This document shows positions 1 through 8,492 of a DNA stretch of 64,000 nucleotides, piece after piece. Numbering within the stretch: position 1 is the first letter of the stretch; each line of letters begins with the position of its first letter. The stretch comes from Actinomadura terrae (GTDB lineage: Bacteria; Actinomycetota; Actinomycetes; Streptosporangiales; Streptosporangiaceae), in assembly GCF_022751215.1 (NCBI RefSeq), contig NZ_JAICDG010000001.1, forward strand, positions 372,001 through 436,000, written 5' to 3'. The position numbers and the translations under genes were made by a program. The notes beneath the pieces are model-generated. The model searched no databases. It saw nothing but the letters and a program-made list of their open reading frames with translations, and had not been told where the DNA came from.

Positions 1-130
1 GCACGCTCGCCGCCGTCGCGGGGGAGATACGGCCCGACCATTTCCCGCCCAGCACCAGCGAGACCGTGGACTGCGAGACCCCGGCCTCGTGCGCCACGTC
101 CTTGCTGGTGGGACGGCTGGTCGCGGGCAC
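1..130 (-). CDS. LacI-family transcriptional regulator, N-terminal fragment
   Basis: Only the first 43 codons are in the window; the gene runs off the left edge. The translation begins VPATSRPTSKDVAHEAGVSQ and continues STVSLVLGG, the classic LacI/GalR helix-turn-helix in which the second helix (SQSTVSLVL) contacts the operator. The GTG start at 130 is preceded by GGAGG at 136-140 with a 5-nt spacer, which fixes the start. It is divergent from the MFS permease, so it probably controls that gene and itself, in keeping with LacI regulators that respond to sugars or related small molecules. The ligand-binding domain is outside the window, so the effector cannot be guessed. Confidence 0.9.
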   Translation of the reverse strand, partial: MPATSRPTSKDVAHEAGVSQSTVSLVLGGKWSGRISPATAASV

Positions 131-148
131 CTGCGCCTCCCTGTGCGA

Positions 149-179
149 TCACCTGACGGCCGTCGCGGTCACCTGACGG
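149..179. promoter_or_regulatory. Two direct repeats TCACCTGACGG, 20 bp apart, in LacI/MFS intergenic region
   Basis: TCACCTGACGG occurs at 149-159 and 169-179, exactly 20 bp (about two helical turns) apart, just upstream of the LacI-type gene. A perfect GACGGCCGTC palindrome sits at 154-163 between them. Position and spacing suit an operator for the divergent pair, but LacI-family operators are usually inverted rather than direct repeats, so the role is uncertain. Confidence 0.35.
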
Positions 180-215
180 TCACGGAACTTCCCCAGAGTA
201 GGGCCGGGATGTCGG

Positions 216-1496
216 GTGGTACGTATGATTGCCCCGAGTACTACGTATGACCTGAACGACCTCACCCACCCCGGGGGCCGGATGCGCGCCTACGTCGAGT
301 TCCTGCGCCGCCCCCACGCGGGCCGGCTCCTCGGCGGCACCCTGCTCGGCCGCCTGCCGAACGGCATGGGCATGCTCGCGGTCGTCCTGCACGTCCGCGC
401 GGACGGCGGCGGCTACCCCCTCGCGGGCACGCTCGCCGCGCTGCTCGGGCTCGCGATGGCGGCGGGGCAGCCCGTCCTCGGCCGCGCGATGGACCGGCTC
501 GGCCAGACCCGCGTGCTGCTCCCGGCCGCCGTCGCGTCCGCCGCCGGGTTCGCGGCCTTCGCGGCGGTCGGCGCCGCGCCGCTCCCGCTGGCGGTCGCGG
601 CGGTGTCCGTCGCCGGTTTCGCGACCCCGCCACTGGAGGCCGGGCTGCGCGCGCTCTGGCCGGACGTCCTGGACGGCCCCGAGCAGGTCGACGCCGCCTA
701 CGCGCTCGACGCCGCCGCGCAGGAGATCCTGTTCACCGCCGGGCCGCTGATCGTGGTCGCGGCGGCGGCGGTCGACACCGAGGCCGCGCTGCTGCTGACC
801 GGGCTGCTCGGCGTCGCCGGGACGCTGGCGGTCGCGCTGTCCGGGCCGTCCCGGCGGTGGCGGGGCGCGCCGCGCGCCGCCGACTGGGCCGGGCCGCTGC
901 GCTCGCCGGGGCTGCGCGTCCTGCTGACGTCGCTCGCGTGCGCCGGGATCGCGCTCGGCGTGTACGCGGTCGCGGTCGTCGCCTACGCCGAGCGGCTCGA
1001 CTCGGGCGTCGCGTCCGGGCTGCTGCTGGCCTGCATGGCGGCGGGCGCGCTGGTCGGCGGCCTCGGCTACGGCGCCCGCCGCTGGCTCGGCGAGCCGCAC
1101 CGGCGGCTGCCCTGGCTGATGGCCGCGCTCGCCGCAGGATACGTCCCGCTCGTCCTCGCGCCGGGCCTCGCGGCGATGGCGGCGCTCGCGTTCGCCAGCG
1201 GCGTGTTCCTCGCGCCCACGCTCGCGTGCAGCTTCACGCTCGTGGACCGGCTCGCCCCCAGCGGCACCGTCACCGAGGCGTTCGCGTGGGTGGTCGCGGC
1301 GGTCGGCGCGGGCAGCTCGCTCGGCTCGGCCGTCGCCGGACTCGGCGAGGACCTCGCGGGCGTCCCCGGCGCGTTCGCGGGCGCGGGCGGCGGCGGCGCG
1401 CTGGCCCTCGCGATCTGCCTGGCGGGCGGGCGGACGCTCCGCCCCGTCCAGGACACCCCGGACTGGCGCCCCGACCAGGCCGAGGAAGCCGCCTAG
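216..1496 (+). CDS. MFS transporter
   Basis: A 426-residue, very hydrophobic protein with about twelve predicted membrane segments, a length typical of drug or sugar permeases of the major facilitator superfamily. The loop GRAMDRLGQTR (about residues 89-99) matches the MFS motif A position between helices 2 and 3, and a hydrophilic middle loop (GPSRRWRGAPRAADW) splits two six-helix halves. The GTG at 216 is the longest start; the ATG at 282 (MRAYVEFLRRP) fits the family N-terminus better. TACGTATGA is repeated at 220-228 and 242-250, which would be untranslated leader if 282 is right. It is divergent from a LacI-type regulator. The substrate is unknown. Confidence 0.8.
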   Translation: MVRMIAPSTTYDLNDLTHPGGRMRAYVEFLRRPHAGRLLGGTLLGRLPNGMGMLAVVLHVRADGGGYPLAGTLAALLGLAMAAGQPVLGRAMDRLGQTRVLLPAAVASAAGFAAFAAVGAAPLPLAVAAVSVAGFATPPLEAGLRALWPDVLDGPEQVDAAYALDAAAQEILFTAGPLIVVAAAAVDTEAALLLTGLLGVAGTLAVALSGPSRRWRGAPRAADWAGPLRSPGLRVLLTSLACAGIALGVYAVAVVAYAERLDSGVASGLLLACMAAGALVGGLGYGARRWLGEPHRRLPWLMAALAAGYVPLVLAPGLAAMAALAFASGVFLAPTLACSFTLVDRLAPSGTVTEAFAWVVAAVGAGSSLGSAVAGLGEDLAGVPGAFAGAGGGGALALAICLAGGRTLRPVQDTPDWRPDQAEEAA

Positions 1497-1512
1497 CAGG
1501 CGTTCGAGGACA

Positions 1513-3201
1513 TCAGACCCAGGTGCCGAACCAGATCCGGGCGTGCCAGTCGTCGTAGGGGAGCGTCTGCGCGGCGAGGATCGGATAGAAGTAGGCGAAG
1601 TTCGCCAGCACCACCAGCAGGAACGCGCCCGCCGCGGCGGCGCCGATGACGCGGCGCAGGCTCGCCGGGGGGTGCTGGACGCGGGTCGCGGTCGCTCCGG
1701 AGGCTTCCGGGACGTCGTCCAGCGCGTAGCCGAACCTGTCGGCGTCGGCCGGATCCGCGCGGGGGACGGACGCGGCGTGCGCGCCCATCACCGTCGACGC
1801 CGGGCCGATCAGATAGCCCAGCACCAGCACCACGGCGAGGACCATGAACGGGATCATCGGCGTCGCGTAGAACAGGAACATCGTGCGGTCGGCGAACGCC
1901 GACGGGAACCAGGTCAGCCAGCCCGCGAGGAAGCCCAGCACGATCGCGCCCGCGCGCCAGTCGCGCAGGATCAGCCACAGCAGCAGGACGCCGACGAGGG
2001 CGGCCAGCGCGCCCCACCACAGCGCGGGCGTGCCGATGCCGAGGATCTCCCGGGAGCAGCGGGCGGCGCCGCAGCCGGTCTTGGGCTCGTTGTAGAAGAA
2101 CGCGACCGGGCGGCGCAGGATCGGCCAGTCCCACGGCCAGGACTGGTAGGGGTGCGAGGCGTCCAGGCCGGTGTGGAAGTGCAGCATCTCCTTGTGGTAG
2201 CGCCACAGGTCGGGCATCGCCTCGAACGGCCGCCACAGCGGGTTGCCCGCCACCTCGCCGCGTCCCCAGCCGCCCGGCTTGAAGATCCACCCCCACCAGG
2301 ACGCCAGGTAGGTCACCACCGCGACGACGACGAGCTGGACGAACGCGGGCCCGGCCTCCAGCAGCACGGTCCCGGCGAACGGCTGCCGGACGGCGGCGGC
2401 GCGGCGGGCGCCGTAGTCCCACAGCACGACCATCAGGCCGAACGCGGCGATGTAGAAGACGCCCGTCCACTTGGTGGCGCAGGCGAGGCCGAGGCAGACC
2501 CCGGCCGCCCAGCGCCACCCGTGCAGGAGGAACGGCCCGTAGGGGGAGGGGTCACCGGCCTCGATCCGCTCCGCCAGCTGGCGGCGGGAGCGGTCGCGGT
2601 CGTTCACCAGGCAGGCGAACCCGGCGAGGATCCAGAACATCACGAAGATGTCGAGCAGCGCGGCCCGGCTCGTGACGAACTGGAGGCCGTCCAGCGCCAG
2701 CAGCAGCCCGGCGGCGCAGCCGAGCAGCGTCGAGCCGGTCATCCGCCGCGCGAGACGGCACAGGATCAGCACCGACAGCGTCCCGACCAGCGCCGGGACG
2801 AACCGCCACCCGAACGGCGTCGCGCCGAACAGCCACTCGCCGATCGCGATCATCCACTTGCCCGCCGGCGGGTGCGCGACGAAGGACGGCCCGTCCCCCC
2901 AGATGTCGGCGTGCTTGTCGGCGATGAGCATCTTGTCGGCGTTGTCGACCGTGTTGTGCTCCCAGCCGAACTTCCACAGCGCCAGCGCGTCCTTGGCGTA
3001 GTAGGTCTCGTCGAAGACCACCGCGTGCGGCGACCCCAGCCGGTAGAAGCGCAGGAAGCCCGCGAGCGCCGTGACCAGCAGCGGCCCGGCCCAGCCGAGC
3101 AGCGCGCTCCCGGGTATCGCGGGGGCGAGCCACTCCCGGGGGGTGGGGGTCCGCCGCCGGAGTGCGCCCAGCGGGGCGGCTACCAGTTCCGTCGTCGCCA
3201 T
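1513..3201 (-). CDS. pmt: Polyprenyl-phosphate-mannose-protein mannosyltransferase (PMT, GT39)
   Basis: A 562-residue integral membrane GT-C enzyme that transfers mannose from polyprenyl-phosphate-mannose to Ser/Thr of proteins exported by Sec. The first periplasmic loop carries the catalytic Asp-Glu in VVFDETYYAKDA (about residues 61-72); FVAHPPAGKWMI and the many Trp-rich membrane segments are typical of bacterial PMT. It is divergent from rsmI, the same arrangement as Rv1002c/Rv1003 of M. tuberculosis. The ATG at 3201 has no good Shine-Dalgarno; instead TACGAT (3213-3208) lies 6 nt upstream, suggesting a leaderless transcript. The mannose donor would come from a GT2 polyprenol-phosphate mannosyltransferase; a GT2 of that general type lies at 6912-8273. 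Confidence 0.92.
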   Translation of the reverse strand: MATTELVAAPLGALRRRTPTPREWLAPAIPGSALLGWAGPLLVTALAGFLRFYRLGSPHAVVFDETYYAKDALALWKFGWEHNTVDNADKMLIADKHADIWGDGPSFVAHPPAGKWMIAIGEWLFGATPFGWRFVPALVGTLSVLILCRLARRMTGSTLLGCAAGLLLALDGLQFVTSRAALLDIFVMFWILAGFACLVNDRDRSRRQLAERIEAGDPSPYGPFLLHGWRWAAGVCLGLACATKWTGVFYIAAFGLMVVLWDYGARRAAAVRQPFAGTVLLEAGPAFVQLVVVAVVTYLASWWGWIFKPGGWGRGEVAGNPLWRPFEAMPDLWRYHKEMLHFHTGLDASHPYQSWPWDWPILRRPVAFFYNEPKTGCGAARCSREILGIGTPALWWGALAALVGVLLLWLILRDWRAGAIVLGFLAGWLTWFPSAFADRTMFLFYATPMIPFMVLAVVLVLGYLIGPASTVMGAHAASVPRADPADADRFGYALDDVPEASGATATRVQHPPASLRRVIGAAAAGAFLLVVLANFAYFYPILAAQTLPYDDWHARIWFGTWV

Positions 3202-3207
3202 CCTGCA

Positions 3208-3213
3208 ATCGTA
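3208..3213 (-). promoter_or_regulatory. -10 element of leaderless pmt transcript
   Basis: Read on the minus strand, TACGAT fits TANNNT and is followed by TGCAGG and then the ATG, placing the expected transcription start on the start codon. Confidence 0.5.
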
Positions 3214-3332
3214 CGGGCGGTCTCCGGCGGCATCAGGCGATCTCCACCGCGCCGGACGAACCGCCCGCCCGGGCGGGGGCCGGGGGACCGGTGCCGATAA
3301 GACGGGCGGGGCCCGCGGGACCGGTCCGATGG

Positions 3333-3338
3333 GACAAT
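3333..3338 (+). promoter_or_regulatory. -10 element of leaderless rsmI transcript
   Basis: GACAAT lies 6 nt before the GTG at 3345 (9 nt before ATG 3348). No Shine-Dalgarno is visible, so transcription probably begins at the start codon. Confidence 0.45.
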
Positions 3339-3344
3339 GGCGGC

Positions 3345-4181
3345 GTGATGGGGACCTTGCTGCTGGGGGCGGCGCCGATCGGGCGGCCCGAGGACGCGTC
3401 GGAGCGGCTCCGGGCGGCGCTGGCGGGCACCCCCGTGATCGCCGCCGAGGACACCCGGCGGCTGCGGCGGCTCGCGGGCGACCTCGGCGTCGAGCTGTCG
3501 GCGCGGGTCGTGTCCTACTACGACCAGAACGAGCGGGCCCGCGCCGAGGAACTGCTGGCCGAGCTGCTGGCCGGACGCGACGTCCTGGTGATCACCGACG
3601 CGGGGATGCCGGGCGTGTCGGACCCGGGGTACCGGCTCGTGCGCGCGGCGGTGGCGGAGGGGGTGCCGGTGTCGGTGCTGCCGGGGCCGTCCGCCGTGAC
3701 GACCGCGCTGGTCGTCTCCGGCCTGCCCACCGACCGGTTCTGCTTCGAGGGGTTCCCGCCGCGCAAGCGGGGGGAGCGGGCCCGGCGCCTGGACGCCCTC
3801 GCCCGGGAGCCGCGCACGATGGTGTTCTTCGAGGCGCCGCACCGGCTGGAGGAGACCCTCGCCGCGATGGCGGACGCGTTCGGCGCGGACCGTCCGGCGG
3901 CGGTCTGCCGGGAGCTGACCAAGACCTACGAGGAGGTCCGCCGGGGCCCGCTCGGCGATCTCGCGGACTGGGCGCGGGACGGCGTGCGCGGCGAGATCAC
4001 GGTGGTGGTCGGCGGCGCGCCCGAGCCCGAGGGGCTGTCGGAACCGGCCGACCTGGCCGCCGCCGTGGCCGTCCGGGAGGACGCGGGAACCCCGCGCAAG
4101 CAGGCGATCCTGGAGATCGCCAAGGAGAACGGCGTGCCCAAGCGGGTCGTCTACGACGCCGTCGTCCAGGCCAGGGGATAG
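3345..4181 (+). CDS. rsmI: 16S rRNA (cytidine1402-2'-O)-methyltransferase
   Basis: A 278-residue SAM-dependent enzyme of the tetrapyrrole-methylase fold that 2'-O-methylates C1402 in the decoding centre of 16S rRNA. Recognisable stretches are GTPVIAAEDTRRLRRL near residue 27, the SAM loop VITDAGMPGVSDPGYRLV (about 81-98) and FFEAPHRLEETL later. The length agrees with RsmI. An in-frame GTG (3345) and ATG (3348) are adjacent; the GTG matches the leaderless promoter slightly better. It is divergent from pmt across 143 bp, as in mycobacteria. Confidence 0.93.
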   Translation: MMGTLLLGAAPIGRPEDASERLRAALAGTPVIAAEDTRRLRRLAGDLGVELSARVVSYYDQNERARAEELLAELLAGRDVLVITDAGMPGVSDPGYRLVRAAVAEGVPVSVLPGPSAVTTALVVSGLPTDRFCFEGFPPRKRGERARRLDALAREPRTMVFFEAPHRLEETLAAMADAFGADRPAAVCRELTKTYEEVRRGPLGDLADWARDGVRGEITVVVGGAPEPEGLSEPADLAAAVAVREDAGTPRKQAILEIAKENGVPKRVVYDAVVQARG

Positions 4182-4382
4182 GTCGGTCACGCTCCGTAGT
4201 CGCGCTGGGCGTGAGGCCAGGAAACACGCACCTTATCGACACCCCCTCCCGAGTGGTCCAACCACCAGATCCGGGGAATAACTGGTCGGGCCACCTGTTC
4301 GGGGTGAATAGGGGATGAAGCGCAATGGGATCGACGCGCTGCGCGACGCCTGCGCACCCGGCGTCACAAGGGGATGAGGGCC

Positions 4383-4685
4383 ATGCATGACACATGGTCA
4401 GGCCACGAGATGTGGGTCTATGAATGTCTGGCCTGCATGACGACCTGGGACGAGCAGTTCGAGGTCCGTCACTACGACGACGGGCACGGCGGCGAGGCCG
4501 CGGTCTACGAGCGGGGCGGCCAGCGCTGTACGACGCCCTGGACCGACCACGTCTGCCCCAACTGCCAGAGCCAGAACATCAAAGTATTCTCCAAGCCGCT
4601 CGGCAGGCACGCCGAGGTGCCGAAGGCCCGCGCCAACGGCGACGTGGCGATGGTCTTCCACCTCCGCCGGTTGCACGCCTGGTAG
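4383..4685 (+). CDS. Small zinc-ribbon protein, function unknown
   Basis: This 100-residue soluble protein has two Cys-x2-Cys knuckles, ECLACMTTW (C15, C18) and CPNCQSQ (C58, C61), about 40 residues apart, the geometry of a zinc ribbon. WxYEC at the start and a basic C-terminal tail (HLRRLHAW) suggest nucleic-acid or protein binding; no enzymatic motif is seen. ATG 4383 is preferred over the in-frame ATG at 4374 because AAGGGG (4368-4373) is then 9 nt upstream. It stands alone between rsmI and the glycosyltransferase block, with some 200 bp of leader. I do not recognise a named family. Confidence 0.75.
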   Translation: MHDTWSGHEMWVYECLACMTTWDEQFEVRHYDDGHGGEAAVYERGGQRCTTPWTDHVCPNCQSQNIKVFSKPLGRHAEVPKARANGDVAMVFHLRRLHAW

Positions 4686-4755
4686 AACGCTCCAGCCGTC
4701 CGGACGCCCCTCTCGCCGGGGCGTCCGCTCCGTCGGCGCGCCCCGCGACCCGGTA

Positions 4756-6600
4756 TCAGGTCGCGGGGGCGGGCGTGGCGTCCCCGTCGTCCTGTGCGGG
4801 GCTCTCGTCCGCGGTCACGTCCGCGGTCACGTCCTCGGCCGCCGGGTCCGAGGTCACCGCGCCGCTCTCCGTGCCGCCGTCCGTACCGCCGTCCGTACCG
4901 CCGTCCGGGCGGCCGATCCGGCGGACGCGGCGCGCCAGCGTGCCGAAGCCCGCCCTGGCGTCCAGGGAGAACGTCATCCCGGCGGCGAGCGCGGCCAGCG
5001 GGACGGCGGGCAGCACGTACCGGTAGTCGAACTCGGCGGTGGCGGCGGGCGCGAGCAGCAGCCCGACCCCGAGCGTCCACGGCAGGAACGCCATGCCGCC
5101 GAACCGCCGCCACAGCGGGACCATCCCGGCGAGCCCGACCGCAAGGATGGCGGCGAGCATCGTCCCGCGCAGGAAGACGTGATCCTGGTAGCCCCGGATC
5201 AACCCGGCGAACGGTTCGACGACGCGGGTGCGGGCGTTGCCGCGCTCGTAGGCACTGGCCTCCTGCGCGGCGGTCATGCCGGAGCCCATCTGCCATTCGG
5301 GCAGCGGCCTGCTGCTCGCCTTGCGGAACTCGTACTGGTTGTAGGTGGCCTCGTCGGGGAAGACGGTGCGCTCCCAGCGGAACACCTTGAGGAAGTCGTG
5401 CGCGACGACCCGCGCGTAGTCGACGGGCTGCGCGAGGATCGCCCGCTTGGAGAAGTCGTTGGTCAGCTTGTTGTTCTCGGGACTGAACCGCTCGCCGGTG
5501 TAGCGGTTGAGGGGCGATCCCTTGTTCCAGATGCCGTCCTGGGAGTTCGGCAGCCGGTTCACCTGCTCGGTGCACAGCGCGTACTCCTCGACCGGCAGGT
5601 CGTGGATCTTGTGGCAGTCGGCGAACTTGTAGACCCGCGAGTACAGGAAGATGCCGTTGCTCTCGGTGATCGCGAACTTGCCGGTCTCGGCCTTGTACCA
5701 GCCCATGTAGGCGATGACGGGCAGCACGCACGCGACGAGCGTCACGGCGATGAGCCGCCAGCCGCTGCGCCGCACCAGCATGTAGGCGAGCACGCCGAGC
5801 AGCACCGGCATGCCGACCGACCGGGTCAGCCACGCGAGCGCGATGATGAGCCCCACCGAGGCCGCGATCTTCCAGGTCGGGCGGTCGCGCCAGAGCAGCA
5901 GCGTCACCGCGCACATCACCAGGAAGGTGAACATCGTGTCGGACAGGACGAGCTCTTCGAGCTGGATCTGGTAGCCGTCCAGCAGCACCGGCACGGTGGC
6001 GAGCGCGGCGCCCCAGCCGGGCAGCCGGAACCTGCGGCGCAGCAGCACGTAGATCATCGCGCCCATCGCGAGACCTATCAGGTGCTGGACGAGCACGACG
6101 AGCGCGAAGCTGTGGAACGGCTTCAGCGCGATCAGCAGGAACGAGTAGCCGTCCGGACGCAGCGGGTGCGGGTACGGCCGCATCGCGACGTGCAGGTAGT
6201 CGAAGGTGTCGTTGAAGTACATCGCGGGCTGGTAGCCGATCATCGCGACCAGCCGCAGCAGCGCCGCTGTGGTGATGATCACAGCGAACGCGGGGTGTCG
6301 CCGTACCGTCGCCCACAGTTTCGCCCACAGTTCGGCGGCGCGGCCCTGGCGGCCCTCGTCCTCCCGCGCGGACGGATCGTCCGCGGCGGACGGCTCCCCG
6401 TCCCCGCCCTTCGCGTCCGTGTCTTTTTCGAGGTCAGTGCCCGTTCCGGGAGCCGATTCAACCTCGGTCGCGGAATTGGTGACCGTCGCCGTGCGGCCGG
6501 GCGTGTCGCCGGACGCGGCGTCCCCTGCCGCCTCGTCGAGCGCGGCCTGGTCCGGCGCGCCCCCGTCGAGTACGGTGCCGTGCGGCGATTCCCCCGCCAC
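4756..6600 (-). CDS. GT-C type membrane glycosyltransferase-like protein
   Basis: This 614-residue protein starts with about 100 acidic, disordered residues and continues with roughly ten membrane segments. After the first segment comes AMYFNDTFDYLHVAM (about 127-140), where Asp residues sit at the place of the catalytic acid in GT39/ArnT-like GT-C enzymes that use polyprenyl-phosphate sugars. The C-terminal tail contains GGTDGGTDGGT, encoded by a short DNA repeat near 4880-4912. Start GTG 6600 follows GGGGAGG with a 7-nt spacer. It is divergent from the GT2 gene at 6912. Donor and acceptor sugars cannot be told from sequence. Confidence 0.75.
   Translation of the reverse strand: MAGESPHGTVLDGGAPDQAALDEAAGDAASGDTPGRTATVTNSATEVESAPGTGTDLEKDTDAKGGDGEPSAADDPSAREDEGRQGRAAELWAKLWATVRRHPAFAVIITTAALLRLVAMIGYQPAMYFNDTFDYLHVAMRPYPHPLRPDGYSFLLIALKPFHSFALVVLVQHLIGLAMGAMIYVLLRRRFRLPGWGAALATVPVLLDGYQIQLEELVLSDTMFTFLVMCAVTLLLWRDRPTWKIAASVGLIIALAWLTRSVGMPVLLGVLAYMLVRRSGWRLIAVTLVACVLPVIAYMGWYKAETGKFAITESNGIFLYSRVYKFADCHKIHDLPVEEYALCTEQVNRLPNSQDGIWNKGSPLNRYTGERFSPENNKLTNDFSKRAILAQPVDYARVVAHDFLKVFRWERTVFPDEATYNQYEFRKASSRPLPEWQMGSGMTAAQEASAYERGNARTRVVEPFAGLIRGYQDHVFLRGTMLAAILAVGLAGMVPLWRRFGGMAFLPWTLGVGLLLAPAATAEFDYRYVLPAVPLAALAAGMTFSLDARAGFGTLARRVRRIGRPDGGTDGGTDGGTESGAVTSDPAAEDVTADVTADESPAQDDGDATPAPAT
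4880..4912. repeat. Short tandem repeat coding for Gly-Gly-Thr-Asp units
   Basis: The unit CCGTCCGTACCG recurs nearly three times inside the 3' part of the GT-C gene and gives a GGTDGGTDGGT linker. Copy number probably varies between strains. Confidence 0.6.
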
Positions 6601-6911
6601 TACCGCACCTCCCCTTCGATGCCTGATGTTCCACCTGGTGGCAGTGCGTTTCCCGCGAGCGTCACAGCCGACCCAACCTTTCCGGGCCGCTGTGCCCGTA
6701 TGCTTGACGTCCTAGCCTGCCGCCCGCGACCGTGGCCGAGGATGGTTTTTCGGTTGCAAGTGAGCAACACGATACGGGCGCTCTTGTGGGGAGTGCCCGG
6801 CATCCTCCGTTCCCGGCAGGCATCATGAACCGATTGAGCCGCTCGGCGGAATACAGATGAGATTCATGGTAAACACCGCAGACGGTCACCAGGGGTAACG
6901 AAGGAGATCGC
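6601..6911. other. Intergenic region between divergent glycosyltransferase genes
   Basis: A 311-bp divergent promoter region. It has the Shine-Dalgarno of each flanking gene, a perfect CCACCTGGTGG palindrome near 6631-6641, and AT-richer stretches near 6740-6770 and 6850-6880 that could hold promoters. I could not assign a confident -35/-10 pair and see no ORF worth calling. Confidence 0.5.
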
Positions 6912-8273
6912 GTGGAACTCTCCGTAGTGATGCCATGCCTGAACGAGGCGGAAACGGTCGAGACCTGCGTCCGCAAGACGATCCGCTTCTTTGAGGAAAG
7001 CGGCATCGACGGCGAGGTGGTCATCGCCGACAACGGCAGCACCGACGGCAGCCAGCAGCTCGCCCGCGACGCCGGCGCCCGGGTCGTGCCGGTGATCGAC
7101 AAGGGGTACGGCAACGCGCTGATGGGCGGCATCCGCGCCGCGCGCGGCCGCTACGTCGCGATGGGCGACGCCGACGACTCCTACGACTTCGCCACCCTCG
7201 GCCCGTTCGTGGACGAGCTGCGCGACGGCGCCGACCTCGTCATGGGCAACCGGTTCAAGGGCGGCATCGCGCCCGGCGCCATGCCGCCGCTGCACCGCTA
7301 CCTCGGCAACCCGGTGCTGAGCTTCGTCGGCCGGCTGTTCTTCCGCAGCAAGATCGGCGACTTCCACTGCGGGCTGCGGGCCTTCAACAAGGAGTCGATC
7401 CTGCGGCTCGGCCTCCAGACCGGCGGCATGGAGTTCGCGAGTGAGATGGTCGTCAAGGCCACCCTCCAGAAGTACGACATCCGCGAGGTCCCGACCACGC
7501 TGTCGCCGGACGGACGTACCCGCGCCCCGCACCTCAACACCTGGCGGGACGGCTGGCGCCACCTGCGCTTCCTCATGCTCTACAGCCCGCGCTGGCTGTT
7601 CCTCATCCCCGGCCTCGTGTTCATGACGCTCGGGCTGCTCGCGGGGATCGCGCTCTCGACCGGCCCGGTCACCGTCGGCGACATCGCCTTCGACGTCGAC
7701 ACGCTGGTCGGCGCGTCCGCCGCGCTGGTGATCGGCTTCCAGGCGGTGCTGTTCGCGCTGCTCACCAAGGTCTACGCGATGCAGGAGGGGTTCCTCCCGC
7801 ACGACCGGCGGGTCCAGAAGATCATCGACTGGTGGAGCCTGGAGCGCGGGCTGCTGCTCGGCGGGCTGCTCGCGGTCGCCGGCCTCGGCGGCCTGGTCGC
7901 CTCGCTGCTGCACTGGCGCGTCAACAGCTTCGGCGAACTCGACCCCCGGCACTCGCTGCGCATCGTCGTCCCGGCCGCGACCGCGCTGGTGATGAGCCTC
8001 CAGGCCATCTTCGCCTCGCTGTTCGTCAGCATCCTCGGCATCCGCCGCCGCCAGCACCCGCCGCTGGTCGACCCGACCGAGGAGGCCGCCGGCGTCGTCG
8101 ACGCGGCCGCCGCGAAGGTCGCGGGCGAGCGCAGGGCCGTCGAGGGCGGCCTCACCAGGGCCGACGCCGCCCAGTCCGACGACGATTCGGCCGCCGGGGG
8201 CGGCGAGTCCACCGGCACCGCGTCCGCGGAGGAGGGCGAGTCCGTCGAGACGGGCGGCAAGGCCGAGGGCTGA
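6912..8273 (+). CDS. GT2 glycosyltransferase, polyprenyl-phosphate sugar synthase-like
   Basis: The N-terminal 230 residues are a GT-A fold of family 2: MELSVVMPCLNEAETVE, IADNGSTDGS (nucleotide binding, about 39-48) and GDADDSYDF (metal-binding DxD, about 85-93). Four hydrophobic segments follow between residues 230 and 380, then a disordered acidic tail. This layout is that of DPM1/GtrB-like enzymes that load a sugar from a nucleotide donor onto polyprenyl phosphate. The product would be the donor for GT-C enzymes such as those on both sides and PMT. Start GTG 6912 has AAGGAG 6 nt upstream. The sugar is unknown; mannose or glucose is plausible. Confidence 0.85.
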   Translation: MELSVVMPCLNEAETVETCVRKTIRFFEESGIDGEVVIADNGSTDGSQQLARDAGARVVPVIDKGYGNALMGGIRAARGRYVAMGDADDSYDFATLGPFVDELRDGADLVMGNRFKGGIAPGAMPPLHRYLGNPVLSFVGRLFFRSKIGDFHCGLRAFNKESILRLGLQTGGMEFASEMVVKATLQKYDIREVPTTLSPDGRTRAPHLNTWRDGWRHLRFLMLYSPRWLFLIPGLVFMTLGLLAGIALSTGPVTVGDIAFDVDTLVGASAALVIGFQAVLFALLTKVYAMQEGFLPHDRRVQKIIDWWSLERGLLLGGLLAVAGLGGLVASLLHWRVNSFGELDPRHSLRIVVPAATALVMSLQAIFASLFVSILGIRRRQHPPLVDPTEEAAGVVDAAAAKVAGERRAVEGGLTRADAAQSDDDSAAGGGESTGTASAEEGESVETGGKAEG

Positions 8274-8492
8274 GCCGGTTCCCCGGGCCGCTCCCCGGGG
8301 CTTCCCCGGGCGGTCTCGCGCCGCCTCGCGGGCCGGGGCGGTGACCGGTACCGGAAACCGAGAACTCCCTGAACGTTTCCGGGTCGCCGGTGATGCCCCG
8401 TTCCCGCTGTGACAGGCTTGCACGGCGATGGATCTTCCTTCCCTGACCGTCCGCCGTCACCGCGCCGGACCTCACCGCGGCGGACCTCCCCG

